DNA from: Augochlora pura
Lineage: Eukaryota > Arthropoda > Insecta > Hymenoptera > Halictidae
NCBI RefSeq assembly: GCF_028453695.1
Contig: NC_135772.1
Location: 21,261,412 to 21,325,411, forward strand
Direction: 5' to 3'
DNA length: 64,000 bases
Shown: piece by piece, positions 51,559 through 63,416 of the stretch
How positions within the stretch are numbered: position 1 is the stretch's first letter
How the letters are laid out: every line of letters starts with the position of its first letter
Made by a program: the position numbers and the translations under genes
The notes under the pieces: generated by a model
The model's database searches: none
What the model saw: only the letters and a program-made list of their open reading frames with translations
What the model was told of the DNA's origin: nothing

Positions 51559-51651
51559 TCGAGCGTCGAGCGTCGACCGGCGAGCGTCGACCGGCGACCG
51601 GCGAACGGGGCGAGCAGCGAGCAGCGAGCAACGAGCAACGAGCGGCGAGCA
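51559..51651. repeat. GAGCGTCGACCGGC and GAGCAGC repeats
   Basis: Imperfect 14-mers built from GAGCGTC and GACCGGC give way to AGCAGCG/AGCAACG heptamers. Confidence 0.88.
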
Positions 51652-52879
51652 CGCCGAATGCAGCTATGCGTCATCCGCCATGATCTATGCATTCTGCCTG
51701 GCTAGCATTACACGCGAGCGAGCTATCGAGTGCTCGAACACCGGCGACACACGGCTGCGGAGAATGCTCGCGCGCGTATAAGCAAACAGGCATAGACGGT
51801 ATGTATATCCAGTTTGGCTAACCGGAACGAGACGCGTGTACGTTATCCGATGGTTGTTGCTCGAGTGGTTGGTAGCCGCGTCGCCGGTAGTCGATCGCTG
51901 GTCGTCGGTTGCCGTTGCCGATGGCCATCGGCGACCAGCGAACAGCGAGCGCACGCGCGCGCCTAGCTCTGCTGGCCTCGCTCGCCTCTCTATTAAAGCT
52001 GCCGCTCATTTTCGCCAGCTAACCCGTTGCGCGTCTCGGGGTTCGCACCTCGTGCCTCGCGAAGCACGACGAAACCCCTCGAAACGCGAGGTTCCATCCT
52101 CGAACTGTTTGCGCGGGGCGACGCCTCGTTCGTCGACAACGATCGAAATCTTTAGCGACTTAGTCACGGGGTACGAAAATTTCCGCACGACATACCCGAC
52201 GCGTATTTTGTTCATTTTTCTTTTTTAAATACAACCTCGAGACAATTCGTATTCTTTCATTTCGGTTAATTTTTTAATAAATACAAGGCGCAGCAATCTG
52301 TCTCGCCCTTACCTCTTTCCTGCCCCTGCTGCCCCATTCCGTATTCGGTACATGTACGTTTCGAGGAGGAGAATAGCCGCGGCTATGGGATCCCCGTAAA
52401 CGGAAGAAAGCGATGTTCCGTTTTTGGATCGAAAGATTTCGCGAAACGCGTCAGAATTTTTGCCGGTTTCTCGCGGTTGCTCCCGATTTCTCCCGCTTTT
52501 GGGGGTTTGTTCCCGCGCGAGAGGTCCGGTATCGCGGTCGAAGTCGAGGGGAAGGAGGCTCTTCCGGGGGCTCGACGTACACACTCCACCCCCGGTAGGC
52601 GGAGTGTACCGCCTACGACTAACCCCCACCGCCGACTGCGGCACTGATACGCGATATCAGCGAACACTTGTTGCTCCAGCGTATAGAGATTCTGTCCTGG
52701 CCGCGCCAACGAGCGCACTGTGCCGCGCGCTTCGCGCCGCACCGCTACGTTCGACCGCGATTTTTCACGCGCTGATTTTTCCACCTCCCTCCCTTCTGCA
52801 TTGCGGGCTCGCACACACGGGCACACGCGGTCGCACGCGCCAGCCTAAACGCGACGAACGGGCACACGCGAGCCATCCT

Positions 52880-52880
<1 letters not shown>

Positions 52881-52919
<39 letters not shown>
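52881..52919. repeat. (CT)n tract
   Basis: 39 bp of CT, about 430 bp upstream of the sd leader exon. Confidence 0.98.
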
Positions 52920-52922
<3 letters not shown>

Positions 52923-53346
52923 CGCGTGCGAGCGAGCGCGCTTCCATTTCATCTCCTTTGGCCATTCGTTTCGTCAACAATTTTCAGCTGGATTAAATGA
53001 TCGACTGCATCGCGCCCGGCTGTATTCGAATTTGAAGACGCGAAGGAACAAATTGGTCGATCCAATGGATCGGATCCGTTTCCGCGTCAGCGACGTTTTC
53101 GAAAGCGTTCGCACGCGTCTTCGAACGTGATCAATGGATGCGAGAACGTTGAAACGACCAGAGAAGCGAACAACAATAAACTTGCCGTCGATCGACCCAA
53201 CTGCGAATTACCTCGACGACGAATTTGGTCAGCGAACGATACGCGCGTTGGGAAACGATGTCGCCTCTTGTTTCTCGAAACGAGGAAAATTCCATTCGCG
53301 CACAGGTGCTGACCGAAATCGTTGAAAATACGTTCGATTGTTGCAG

Positions 53347-53471
53347 GCAGTGCGGTGGCTGCAGCCGACACCATTTCCGCGCCGTGGACTCCAGCGAGTT
53401 CCGGGCCGCCGCCCGACGCGAACGGCTCCGGCTCGGATACCAAGAATCTCGACGTTGGTGAAATTAGCGAT
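53347..53471 (+). CDS. sd: scalloped (TEAD), N-terminal leader exon
   Basis: This coding exon belongs to Scalloped, the nuclear TEAD-family transcription factor that recruits Yorkie or Vestigial to enhancers. It begins after TTGCAG with the last two bases (GC) of a split codon (phase 1). It then encodes 41 complete codons and ends on GAT at a GTAAGT donor (phase 0). Visible landmarks are APWTPASSGPPPDANGSGSD followed by TKNLDVGEISD. They match the insect Scalloped leader just before the TEA domain, where the fly protein has SPWTP...GPP...NG and KNLDVGDMSD (comparison from memory). The segment is Ser/Gly/Pro-rich and probably disordered, with an acidic end. There is no in-frame ATG in the exon and only a TTG just upstream, so translation must start in an earlier exon. 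The polypyrimidine tract at the acceptor is modest. Assignment rests on the joint match of this exon and the next one. Confidence 0.93.
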
Positions 53472-53914
53472 GTAAGTTACAACCATTCACAGCTTCTGCG
53501 ATCTTCGATCGACTCTGTTTCTTTCGTTGGCCGAGTCGAACGTTCCGCGGTTTCCTTCCTCTTTTTTTCTACGCGAGGAATCAATCCTCGGACGACGGAC
53601 GACGGACGACGGACGACGTACTCGTCGCCTGCGGATACTACTGCGGCCGTTCCGTCGATCCCGACGCGATTCGTTTCAGTCTCGTTGCCAAGAATCGAAC
53701 AGTCGATCGATCGCGCGAGACCGATTTACGGTAGGAGGTACTGGGTGAAAACGAACCGGCAACCGCGGCGCGGTGCGGCGCGGCCGTCTCGCTCGCGGCG
53801 GCCGGAAGGAAATTCGTTGAAACCGAAAAAGAACGACGTTTACGATTCGAACGAAATTGATTCCGGTCGGCGAATCGAGCGATCGACGAATTGCCGCGTT
53901 CCCATATTTTTCAG
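53472..53914 (+). other. sd: sd intron between leader and TEA-domain exons
   Basis: This is a 443-bp phase-0 intron with a perfect GTAAGT donor and a TTTTTCAG acceptor. It contains a heptamer run of GACGGAC (53590-53618) and long stretches open in the sd frame. Reading straight through would therefore give a spurious long ORF from the leader exon to 54107. No branch point matching CTAAT is obvious next to the acceptor. Confidence 0.92.
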
Positions 53915-54053
53915 GACGAGAAGGACTTGTCGGCAGCGGACGCGGAGGGTGTGTGGTCGCCGGATATCGAGCAGAGCTTCCAGGAAGCCCTCACTATATA
54001 TCCACCATGCGGCCGACGCAAAATCATCCTGTCCGACGAAGGGAAGATGTACG
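53915..54053 (+). CDS. sd: scalloped (TEAD), first TEA-domain exon
   Basis: This exon opens the TEA/ATTS DNA-binding domain. It starts in phase 0 after TTTTTCAG, runs 46 codons plus one base, and ends at TACG|GTGAGT (phase 1). The translation starts DEKDLSAADAEG, continues VWSPDIEQSFQEALTIYPP, then CGRRKIILSDEGKMY and the first base of a Gly codon. The VWSPDIEQSFQEAL helix 1 and the CGRRKIILSDEGKMYG loop are diagnostic of TEAD proteins from flies to vertebrates. The remaining helices, including the recognition helix, should follow in the next exon, which is not in this window. One mild oddity is Thr in EALTIYPP where the homologues I recall have Ala or Ser. Splicing to 53471 keeps the frame and joins ISD to DEKDL as in other insect Scalloped proteins. 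Confidence 0.96.
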
Positions 54054-54588
54054 GTGAGTCGAACAATTTCCTGGCAAATCTCTTTTCGATGTCTCCCCCG
54101 AGGATAAAACCACCGGCAGCCACTGGATCTCGAAATATAATTGCTAGGGATGTTACGCGCGAGCGAGATTTCCGTCGACGTCGGGAACAATTTTTAAGCG
54201 GCTTATTCGCGAATAAAATTCAGATAGGTTTACTCGGACTACGACTAACGCGTCGATCCGCGCGCGAAGCGATTTCTTCGGATAACCATCTCGAATTCGT
54301 TCGGAGAACAAGTATAAATAAATCGGAAGACCGTTCCCGAATATCTTGCCACGGGTCCGCGCGCAATTCGCAAGCGTCGCAGCCGCGCGTAGCTTCCGCG
54401 CGGAAGCAAGCGCCCAGAGGGTTCTTTGGGAGCAGCGGGCGAGCGGCGTCGGTCGTTCGGAGCTACGCGACGCGCAGCGGGGGTACGCGTCGCGTCGGTG
54501 GAAACGTCCGGACGGGCATCGTTATTGCTCGATGCCGAGGTCGGTATACGTGACCGAGCAGATATTGCCTGTTACGAGACCACGGGCA

Positions 54589-54632
54589 CCGCCGTAGTCA
54601 CCGCCGTAGTCGCCGCCGTAGTCACCGCCGTT
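54589..54632. repeat. CACCGCCGTAGT 12-mer repeat
   Basis: Three to four units with a CAC/CGC variant, in the sd intron after the TEA exon. Confidence 0.92.
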
Positions 54633-56405
54633 AACCGGCCGGCACGAGCTCTCCGACCCGAGGCAATAACGCCACGCTTCGAAAGATACCCCCTCGATCG
54701 AGATCTTTGCCGAGTATAGTTTAGCGCTTTCCATCGCTTCCATCGTTCGCGATACGGTTCTCGCGTATCGAACTCCGTATTGCTCGAGTAAAATATGGTA
54801 ATTGCAACGATCCGCTTCGCGGTCTCGATCGGATTCAAAATTATCGAATTAAATATTATCGAAGCGTCCAACGAATAGAAGGGTTGCGCGAACGATTACA
54901 AACCAGGCATTCTTTCGAAGTTGCGAAACTTTTTGTCGCGCGCGCGCGCGCGTAAAGAACCGAAATCGCAGTATCGATGGGTTAGCCCGGTAAAAGAATA
55001 GAGGAACGCGTGTACGCGCACATGTCACGCGGGCGTAGCAGGAAAGCCGAAACTCGGCAGAAATAAAGCAAGTTGGCGCCCGATAACCTTTCGAACGGAA
55101 TCTCGTTCCTAGAACGCGTCTCTCTTCGGACGATCGGTCTTTCGCGGAGAAATCACGGGGTACGGGGCGTCGACGTTCCGATCGAAAAAGAAGAGCGAAC
55201 CGTCCGTGAAGAGGCGTCGGGGCAGGGGGGAAGGGTTCGCGCACGGACGTACCAGCAGTGCCAAGGGACGAAGCAGCAGGAGGAGACGCGGCAAGAGGTA
55301 CCTCGAACGAGGTAAATTGCCCCGAGATATTTAATCCTGGGGAAAGGCCGAGGGATCCTTTATTGGCTGTTCGAGTGAGCAACGGGCAAGATAAGTTTCC
55401 CCTAGGATCGATAGCCAATCGCGTTAAGCGATTTTCGCGCCTCGTTATCCTCTATTTCCAATCGGTGGACGCCGACGTTGCTGCCTGCTGTCGATGTCTC
55501 CGTCGCCGTCTCCGTCGCCGTCGCTATCGCTATCGTCTTTGTCCTCGTCGTTGACAAGAAAACACCAACGAATGTCGGTGAAGCGAAGCTTACAATGTCC
55601 GAGTAAACAAAAGTCAGGTAGATACGCCAATGTGGGAGTAAAATAAAGCGCAACGATAAAGCAAAAGTTTTAATGAAATATTATAGAAAGCGAGTCGACT
55701 CGAGATCCGATTCGAATCGCTGTCGGACGCGCATCCGCCCCTACGAAATTTCTCGCGCGTAACTACAATTAGGGAACAGCGCAGAGTTTCCAGAACGCGG
55801 AGATCGTTCGAGCCTTTGAGAAAACGCGCAAGAAATGCTAGAATTCTACCATATATTCCGATCCTCCCGATAAACTAACCGCATTCATGGCGATTCGATC
55901 GACTCGCTCGACGAAAAAGCATCGCGATCGCATTCGATGCGGCGGAAACAGAATCGACGAATGGGCGAATTGGATATCGCGCGTGCTACTCTGTCGGGTT
56001 CGTTTCTAAATTGTCGCAATTAACCAATTTCGAGTCGTTTGTCAGGGGATAGCTCTGTAACGCGAAACATCTCTGTTGGGCGGCGGACGCCATCGGGTTC
56101 CAGTCCCTGTCCAAACACGAAATCCATCGATGTGGCGTTTCGCTCGACGTCACGGTGCATCTTGTTCTCTGGACAACGCATCCCCGCGTTGTCGACGGTA
56201 ACGTCTCGGGTCGCGCCGCGTACGGTACGTCGGTACGTTTTCTACTCCGTCGCCGTGCGCCTTCTTTGAACGCGAAGGCAAAAATGTACGAAAACATGGC
56301 AGACAACTTGCACGGCATGGGGGAGGGGGACACCACGAATGTGTAGTGTGGTACTAGGTTCTCCAAGGGGTGGAGAAGGAAGGCAGTGTCCAGTTATTGA
56401 CCGGC

Positions 56406-56430
56406 GTGGCGCGACGCGACGCGACGCGAC
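56406..56430. repeat. (GACGC)n pentamer array
   Basis: GACGC units with one GACTC variant. Confidence 0.93.
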
Positions 56431-57452
56431 TCGACGCGACGACGCTTTCCCTTTCGCGATTCAAACGAATCCGAGAAATTGTAAAACCTTCGACAGCCAT
56501 CGTCGGGGCAAGAGACACCGATTTACAAGAATCGGAACTCTCGAACGAACGCGACCATCGCGCGTCGTCGACTCAACTTTACCTTTCGCCTGCTCCTCTT
56601 TTCACTTGTGCCTCTACTTCTGTCCACCGCACCGTGGCAATCCGTACAGTCGCACCGAGCCTCGAAAATACGGCGAGTCGAGAATTTGCGATAGTCTGTT
56701 ACCGAGTTTTCGTCGAGTGCCTGCTCGCCGTGAACGTGCGTCGCCGGAAGTCGAGAATCTTGAGATTTAAAGAGGTTCGAGGAAGCGTTCTTCCAGCAAT
56801 TTCGGTCCGTCTTTCGTCGTTTCGGGAGGCAATGGCCAGCCAGCGGCGATTCCCCGGGGAAGCGTTCCCTAGGTTCCGTCGGATCTTCTCGGTGCCGGAC
56901 AACGATCGCAGAGCGACTTCTTTCCTCGATATCCGATCCAATAATCCGATGCCGCGACGTCGTCGAAGCGTGAAATTATGAGCATTGACGCGACGACACG
57001 GTACCGTCGGTTCTTCCGGTTGGTTCGGATGCGTCGTTCGAGTTCAAGGAACGCGGAACAAGTAGCGAAACTACGACGACGACGACGACGACGCGATCGC
57101 AAAGACGAAACAACTATCCGCAAAGGATCGTAAACGCAAGAGGTCGATCCTCCTCCAACTTGCCGCGGGTTTCGAACGTTCGAACGCGCTCTCTGGTTGG
57201 GACGAGGTGCCCGCCGCTCGCTGCGGCCGCGGTCACGTAAAGGATTATCGACGAAATCGTTGACGATCCTAAAATCCTAAAATCCTTCCATCGATTCGAT
57301 ATTTTCCTCCTTTTCTTCGGAAAACATTGATATATCGGTGAACGGTGGCGTCCACGGCAAACCGTAATAAAAATAATAGCGACACGTTGCGACATGGCGG
57401 TGACCGGAATATTCACTGCGCGGGCCTTCGGTAGTAGTGGACAGTTGATATC

Positions 57453-57524
57453 TGGTAGCTGGTAGCTGGTAGCTGGTAGCTGGTAGCTGGTAGCTGGTAG
57501 TTGGTAGCGGGTAGTTGGTAGCGG
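57453..57524. repeat. GGTAGCT heptamer repeat
   Basis: About seven pure units, then GGTAGTT and GGTAGCGG variants. Confidence 0.95.
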
Positions 57525-58583
57525 ATGGCAGATAGCAAGCAGCGGACGGCGGGAACGGATAACGGTAGCAGGCGTCGGGCAAGGACGTTGGACCACGGGT
57601 CGCCTTCTCGACGGGCAGCTATTATACGCTCGAGTTTAATTAAACTCCGTGAGATGTCAAAGGACTCGGCCATGCCGGCAAGACGGACAATGCGGACGCA
57701 GATTATTACATCCCTCCTCGTCCTGTCCTCTCTTCTTCTCGTCCGCGCGTTTGCGCGTTTCACCCGGATCGTCTGCCCGGATATTCTCTCCGTCTTGACT
57801 CGTTCGTTGCTTCCTGCTGAAACGAATACGCGTTTCCACGCAAATACTTTGAATCTTCGCTTTCATCGCTCCTATACCCTTCGATCAAAAATTGTTTGAA
57901 AACTGTCGCAATCCGTGGACCGAGAGAAGGATGTCGATCGGTCGTTATCGTTTATCTCGAACGCGATAACTCGTGTCGTTTCTACGAGTTTTCACCGACG
58001 ATTCGCGCGCGGGTCTCGGCGTTTCGAGGCCACATCGGCCCCGATCCATCCAAGTCCGTGACAAACGATGACGGCGAAACTGTTTCTTTTCCTCAATTTC
58101 CTTTTGCTAAACATTTCGAATCAGTCGCGGGCCCACGAGTGGAATTTTCTGTCCGCGACTCTCGATGAAAGTAGCTTTACCGTGAATTTTGCTCGGTAAC
58201 TACGACAACGGCAGGTGTGCAGCGACCGAACCAAAGATATCATCGGCACCGGCAACGCCGTCATTGGATTCTCGGCGAAATAGAAACGAAAGAAATGGGG
58301 TGCGGCGAGCTGGAGTCGGGAGTGGAGAATTTCGTTTCTGCCAAGAAAGCAGCCAGGTATTTTAATTAGCGCAACTACGTTGTTTCATATTTGTACAATC
58401 TCGAGCAGCCAGCTTTGACGTTCCACGAGGTAATGAATATTAATTCGTGGTAGTTGTCTGGCACCCTTGGCCTTACATCCTCGGAAGCCGGTGGATGGGC
58501 CGCCGCCTTGTATCTCCTTTCGGAGGTAAGCCAGCTCGCGAGCTTTCCTCGTCCCGTTTCTTCGAGCTCCGACCCCGTCCTTT

Positions 58584-58587
<4 letters not shown>

Positions 58588-58624
<37 letters not shown>
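58588..58624. repeat. (CT)n tract
   Basis: 37 bp of CT dinucleotides. Confidence 0.98.
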
Positions 58625-58628
<4 letters not shown>

Positions 58629-59151
58629 CTGCTCTTTCGCCTTCTACCCTCCCGCTCCTCCTCGACCGTTTCTCAACCTCGCGTCACCCTCCGTTCGGCC
58701 AGCTCGCCGTACCCGCGCACCGATTCAGGTTGCCGCGTACTTTGCAGTCGCGAGCTTTCCGCTTATCCGTCCGCCGCTCTCGGTAGCGTGGACCATGGAG
58801 CAGTATACGGAGGAAATCGTTTCGTTCGCGCATCGCATCCAGAGTAGAACTTTTCTTCTGGACACGCTTGCGAGACGCGTGTGGGAGCGGCGACTGGAAA
58901 GAGAGTTGAAACGATAATCTACCATCCATCAAACGACTATCGACATCGTTGTCGTCGCTATTATTCGTTCAACGACCGCTCGTTAAAATGCGACGCGATC
59001 GTTTTTCATTGATAGATGACCAACGGTTTCTTCTCCAATCGTTTCGACGAATCGCGAACGTGAACATGTAATTCTTTGAAATCTTTTAATGCTTCGCGAT
59101 CGATTCCCGAATGAAATTCGCTAGAACGTGTTTATTAGGGTTGCCGCGCGC

Positions 59152-59156
59152 GGTGT

Positions 59157-59190
<34 letters not shown>

Positions 59191-59198
59191 TACGGTAT
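59152..59198. repeat. GTACACG heptamer repeat
   Basis: Five GTACACG units with GTGTACG and GTATACG edge variants. The unit is related to the arrays at 13848-13900 and 38266. Confidence 0.95.
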
Positions 59199-60440
59199 AA
59201 AACGGTCGTCGCGTACGCATCTATTTCGACAAGTATATTAAAAGATTCGAGGAGCGACGCTTTCGAATAACAGGGCTTTAAGGCGAAGGCGCTTCCGCTG
59301 TATTGAAATTTCTAAAGCATCGTCGAACGTGTGTAAGCTTCTTCGAGGTTAGCTTGCTCGTTTCCAAAACCTGCAGATTGGTGCAAGCGGTCGTGCAAGA
59401 TGGCTCGTAAAAGCTGCTCGTAAAACGAAAAGGGATTAAAACGATAGTCGGTGACCGGTGACCGACGACCGACGACCGACGACCGACTACCACCGACCAC
59501 CGAGTTTCCGGCGTCGCGAAGGATGATCGAAGCTAAAAGGAAGGACGAAGACCAAGGAGTGTATACTCCCGGATTTACGAGCACGATAAACGGGATTATA
59601 CGCCTTCCGTAAACCTTGAAACGATCTTTCCAGTAAGCGCATAGTTTGCGTAAGACTGCTATTTCGACCCCGATCGCCCCTCCCACTTTTCCCTCGATCC
59701 TCCAACATCTTTGATTCCGTTTCCGACGTTTCGTCTCGCCCTTACTCCAGACGATGCGTTTGGTTATTACGCGCGTTCTACCAGTAGACATTCGAAAATT
59801 TAGACTCGACTCCTAAAATCTAACCGACGCGTGTCTCGAATTGTTAAGAAGGACTAGTGAAATAAGCGAAAACAATTTTTCCAAATGACCCGAGATCGCA
59901 GCGCGACGCGAAAATCCATAGTTTGAAATTCTCTATTCAAAATTCTAGAGACTAGAGCCTAGAGTCCTGAGCATTCGCGTCGCTGAAGTCTCGCTAGTTG
60001 CCGCAAGAGAAGCCCGTTCGACCCGTGTCTTTCTCGCGGATGCTCTTCTTTCCGCTCTTCCCAGTCGTGTTTCGCTCTTTTACGCAGCTCCGTCGTTCGC
60101 GCTTCTCCTCGGCACGGCCGAGTGCGCGACGAGCGACGCGAAACACACAGAGACTCGGCAACGACCAACACACGCTTGATATCTGGGAAGCGTGGACTCA
60201 CTGAGTTAACGGCACAAAAGCACGGTGGATGCTTGAACGAGGGTGGCGATGTCGGTGGGTGGGGTCAAGAGTGGAGAGGGCAAGGAGTACGAAAGCAAGC
60301 GGAAAGTAAAACGAGGGAGAAGGATACCGGTGATACGCTATGGTAGATGGTACGAGCATACGAGGCCGCTGGAAGAAGACAGCTCGGCGCGAGAGGGAGG
60401 GAGTACAACGGCGCGGAGGGAAGGTGGAAAGGTGGAAAGG

Positions 60441-60492
60441 AAAGAGCGAGAGAGAGGGAGAGAGAGAGGGAGAGAGAGTGAGTGAGAGAGAG
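60441..60492. repeat. (GA)n-rich purine tract
   Basis: Interrupted GAGAGAGG units. Confidence 0.92.
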
Positions 60493-61772
60493 GCGAAAGG
60501 GTGGCGAGAGGGTGGCGAGGCTGGTCGTGTGTCGAGGGCTTACAATTCCCCTTCGCCGTCCGTCCTTGGCGTAGATCGGGGTTGGCAGGGGCGGACGGTG
60601 GCGAAACTATGCGAAGAATGTGCAATTAGTGAACAGAGCACGAGGTGGAGGCGCGGGTTTTAGAGGGAGGGGGCCGGTGCACGGGACCCGGAAAGGGAGC
60701 TAACAGCGGCAACGGTGGGAACGGAGGGAACGGAGGGGTGCTCGAGGTGGTTGGGGCGGATGGGATGGATGGGGCGGATGGGGTGGCTGAGGATTCTGGT
60801 ATGGTGTGCCATGACGGTGGATCCCAGCCGACGACGGTGTTCCCGACGATGCCGAGAGTAGAGCGAGATAGTGTCGGTGGTGGTGGTGGTGGTGGCGACG
60901 ATGGTGGTAGTAGTGGTGGCAACGGCGGAGGCGGCGTAGCAGTGTTGGTGTAGCAGCGGTGGAGCGGACGGTGGTGGTACCGTAGAGCACCGTCGTACAC
61001 CGTAGCACCGAAGAAAATGGAAAGAAAGGAAGATGGATGGAATGGCGGGCGCAGGGATGATAAGAAGAGAGGACCGACTTCTCTCGGGTAGGGGTTCGCC
61101 AGGCTTTCGCGAGCGAGTTTGTGCGAGTCGTTGTGGCGGGGGGTGACCGTGTCAAGATGCGAGAGGATCCTCCTTCTGGCGCAAGGACACTTATCGACTT
61201 CTATCTTCTCTCCCCTGGTTTCTCGCTCGAGTATACACGCCCATAAGAACCGACCGGCCACGATACGACGAACCAGCCGTCGGTGTGCCACCGCCGCCGA
61301 GCCTTTTCAACCTTTACACGTATCGCTACCGTCTGCCACGGCATTTCCTATCGAAATCATCTTACTTACCGGCGACCGGCGAACCAACTATTCCAAACAC
61401 CACGCATTTCAGAAACGTTCTCGACAAAGTCTTTTAAACGTTACAATCTAAAACGTTTCGTTTGCGCTGGATTTTGCACATTCCAGTCGTCTCGTTTTCA
61501 TGATAGATACAAAAGTTTCAATCGTAGAACGTCAACTCTCGCTTTCACATATTTGACACGCACGTTTTGTATTTCATGTTAAAGTTTCGCATATCGCATA
61601 CCTTCTTTCACGTTTCACATTTCACGCGCGATCCGATATCAAGATACCGATATCAAGAAAAAAGAAAATAGTGTAATCGGTGATCGTAATTACCGAGCGA
61701 TCAAACGGTAAATGGCAAAAGTGGCGAAGCGATCCGAATATCGATCGGCTTCGTTGGACGAGGAAAGAAGGT

Positions 61773-61801
61773 AGCAGCAGCAGCAGCAGCAGCAACAGCA
61801 G
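61773..61801. repeat. (AGC)n repeat
   Basis: AGC triplets with one AAC interruption. Confidence 0.95.
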
Positions 61802-62696
61802 CCTTCCGGCCTAGACTACGAAGGCGGGACGGACGTCGAGTGGTAGGGAGGCGGCCCGGTCGGGTTCGCCTTTCGAGTATCCCTCGGTTCGATCGCATTG
61901 CTCGACGATTACTAATCGACTAAACGAGCTTAAACGCACTTCGGGTCTCGAAGGACCGGCATGGGGCACACTGTTTGCGGATCATCGAGCAACGTTACGG
62001 TACTTGTCGGTAAAGTCTAGACTCGAGACTCTAGAATATTCGGAGACCACCGGTGTAACGGCCGAACGCTGGATTCTCGACTCGTCAAAAGCGATCCCTT
62101 CCGTCAACGGCGCTCCGGTTGGCTCCGCGTACCGGCGAAGCGGCAAGATCGCGTTGCTCCGCGTACCTCCGCCAGCGTACGTATACACGGGGCTATGCGC
62201 TATGCACTATGCACTCGGCGGTTCTCCCGGAGGAGCGACTAATTGAACGCGGATTGCCAAGAATGCTCGTAGCAGACCCTCCTAATTAATTACTCTTAAA
62301 GTATACCCCTGTCTCGCTTATTACTCCGTAAGCCGAGCAACCGTTTCGACGACGCTACGTCGCTCGTCCGATCGAACCGCTCTTCGGATCGATCCGTCGA
62401 TCGATCGATCGCGAACGCCGAGACGAGCGGCCGATTAAATTATGCTGAATATTATCGAGAACGTAATTCATCGAAAAAATGAAAACAGATTTGGGAGGCC
62501 ACAACGAGATCCAAGAGGATCGCGAGACACGGCGTCCTTCCTTGGTGATTCGACTCCGATTGAAATCAGGACCGTTCGCCGAGCTAGAATAGAGTCGCCG
62601 TGAAAAAGATCGACGATCGATGATATACCGTGCGTACACTCTGCCGGGAAAACCTAGGCGTTCTACAAAGGATCGGAGGGGTTAGGTCGGTATAAC

Positions 62697-62698
62697 TC

Positions 62699-62732
<34 letters not shown>

Positions 62733-62740
62733 GAGAGAGG
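62697..62740. repeat. (GA)n tract
   Basis: GA dinucleotides with GAAAGA interruptions. Confidence 0.96.
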
Positions 62741-63055
62741 GAAAGCGCAAGAGGGAGGGATTCGCAGCAAGCGGCTGCAAACGGCGAGAGGGTGCAAGGG
62801 GAGAGTGGATGGCGAAGAAGAAGGTGGGGGAAGGGTGAGGGCAGTGGATGCGCGTCGCGTCGAGCAATCAACGTAAATCACTTGGCTGATGCTCAATTTA
62901 ACAAGAAGGGCCATTATGATCTCGAACTCGAAGTAACGAGCACGAAGACCGCTTTCCCTCTCCCGCCGGGGGCCTCGCCTCGCGCAACCCGGCCAGCACG
63001 ACGCTGTGCCGCGCCGTTGCGCGAGTACGCCCCGCGTAAAACGTATGCTGCGAAA

Positions 63056-63088
63056 AGAAGAAGAAGAAGAAGAAGAAGAAGAAGAAGC
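63056..63088. repeat. (GAA)n repeat
   Basis: About ten GAA triplets. Confidence 0.96.
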
Positions 63089-63384
63089 GCGTCCGTTTCG
63101 TTTTGTATCGCCGACCGTCTTTCCGGCTCTGGAGCAGAATTGCGCGAATAAACCGGCGAGAGAACGGATCCTTTGTAACAGTATTTTCCGGGCATATCCG
63201 AGTCGACGGAACCAACCCCCTTCGAAGAATGTTCGGCCTTCAAAAACGGAGGAGGAACGCGACCAGTACCGGCGCGTGGTTCGCAGCGAGCCATTTAACG
63301 GTCCTTGCGAAATTGAGTCATCACGCGGTTCGCCTGGAATCTCGAATATTTTCCTCCCGATGCTTCGGAGCTCTCGCTGTGCCA

Positions 63385-63416
63385 CCCCTCTCCCCACCCC
63401 CACCCCCACCCCCCTT
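63385..63416 (-). repeat. CCCCCA repeat
   Basis: Three to four C4-6 runs separated by A. The minus strand is G-quadruplex-capable. Confidence 0.93.

Larger units (their letters stand above)
33341..53346. other. gene-free, repeat-rich DNA upstream of the sd exons
   Basis: No known coding exon until 53347. The long antisense frame at 34567-35847 (426 codons, no ATG near its start) has no recognisable domain. Arrays are listed separately. An upstream sd coding exon in phase 1 may hide here; three phase-compatible but weak candidates are discussed in the findings. Confidence 0.6.

Noticed and set aside
53322..54107. One continuous 261-codon frame across both sd exon regions
   Set aside because: It starts at TTG, not ATG. 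Its middle is the 443-bp intron with GTAAGT and TTTCAG signals, and the second exon continues in a different frame (53915 is not in register with 53322).
58454..58525. 72-nt segment between GGTAG and GAG|GTAAGC in the last intron
   Set aside because: There is no pyrimidine tract, and an insertion here would break the TEA domain between KMYG and RNEL.
60626..61291. 221-codon antisense Pro-rich frame
   Set aside because: Composition follows GGT/GGAGG repeats, with no recognisable family.
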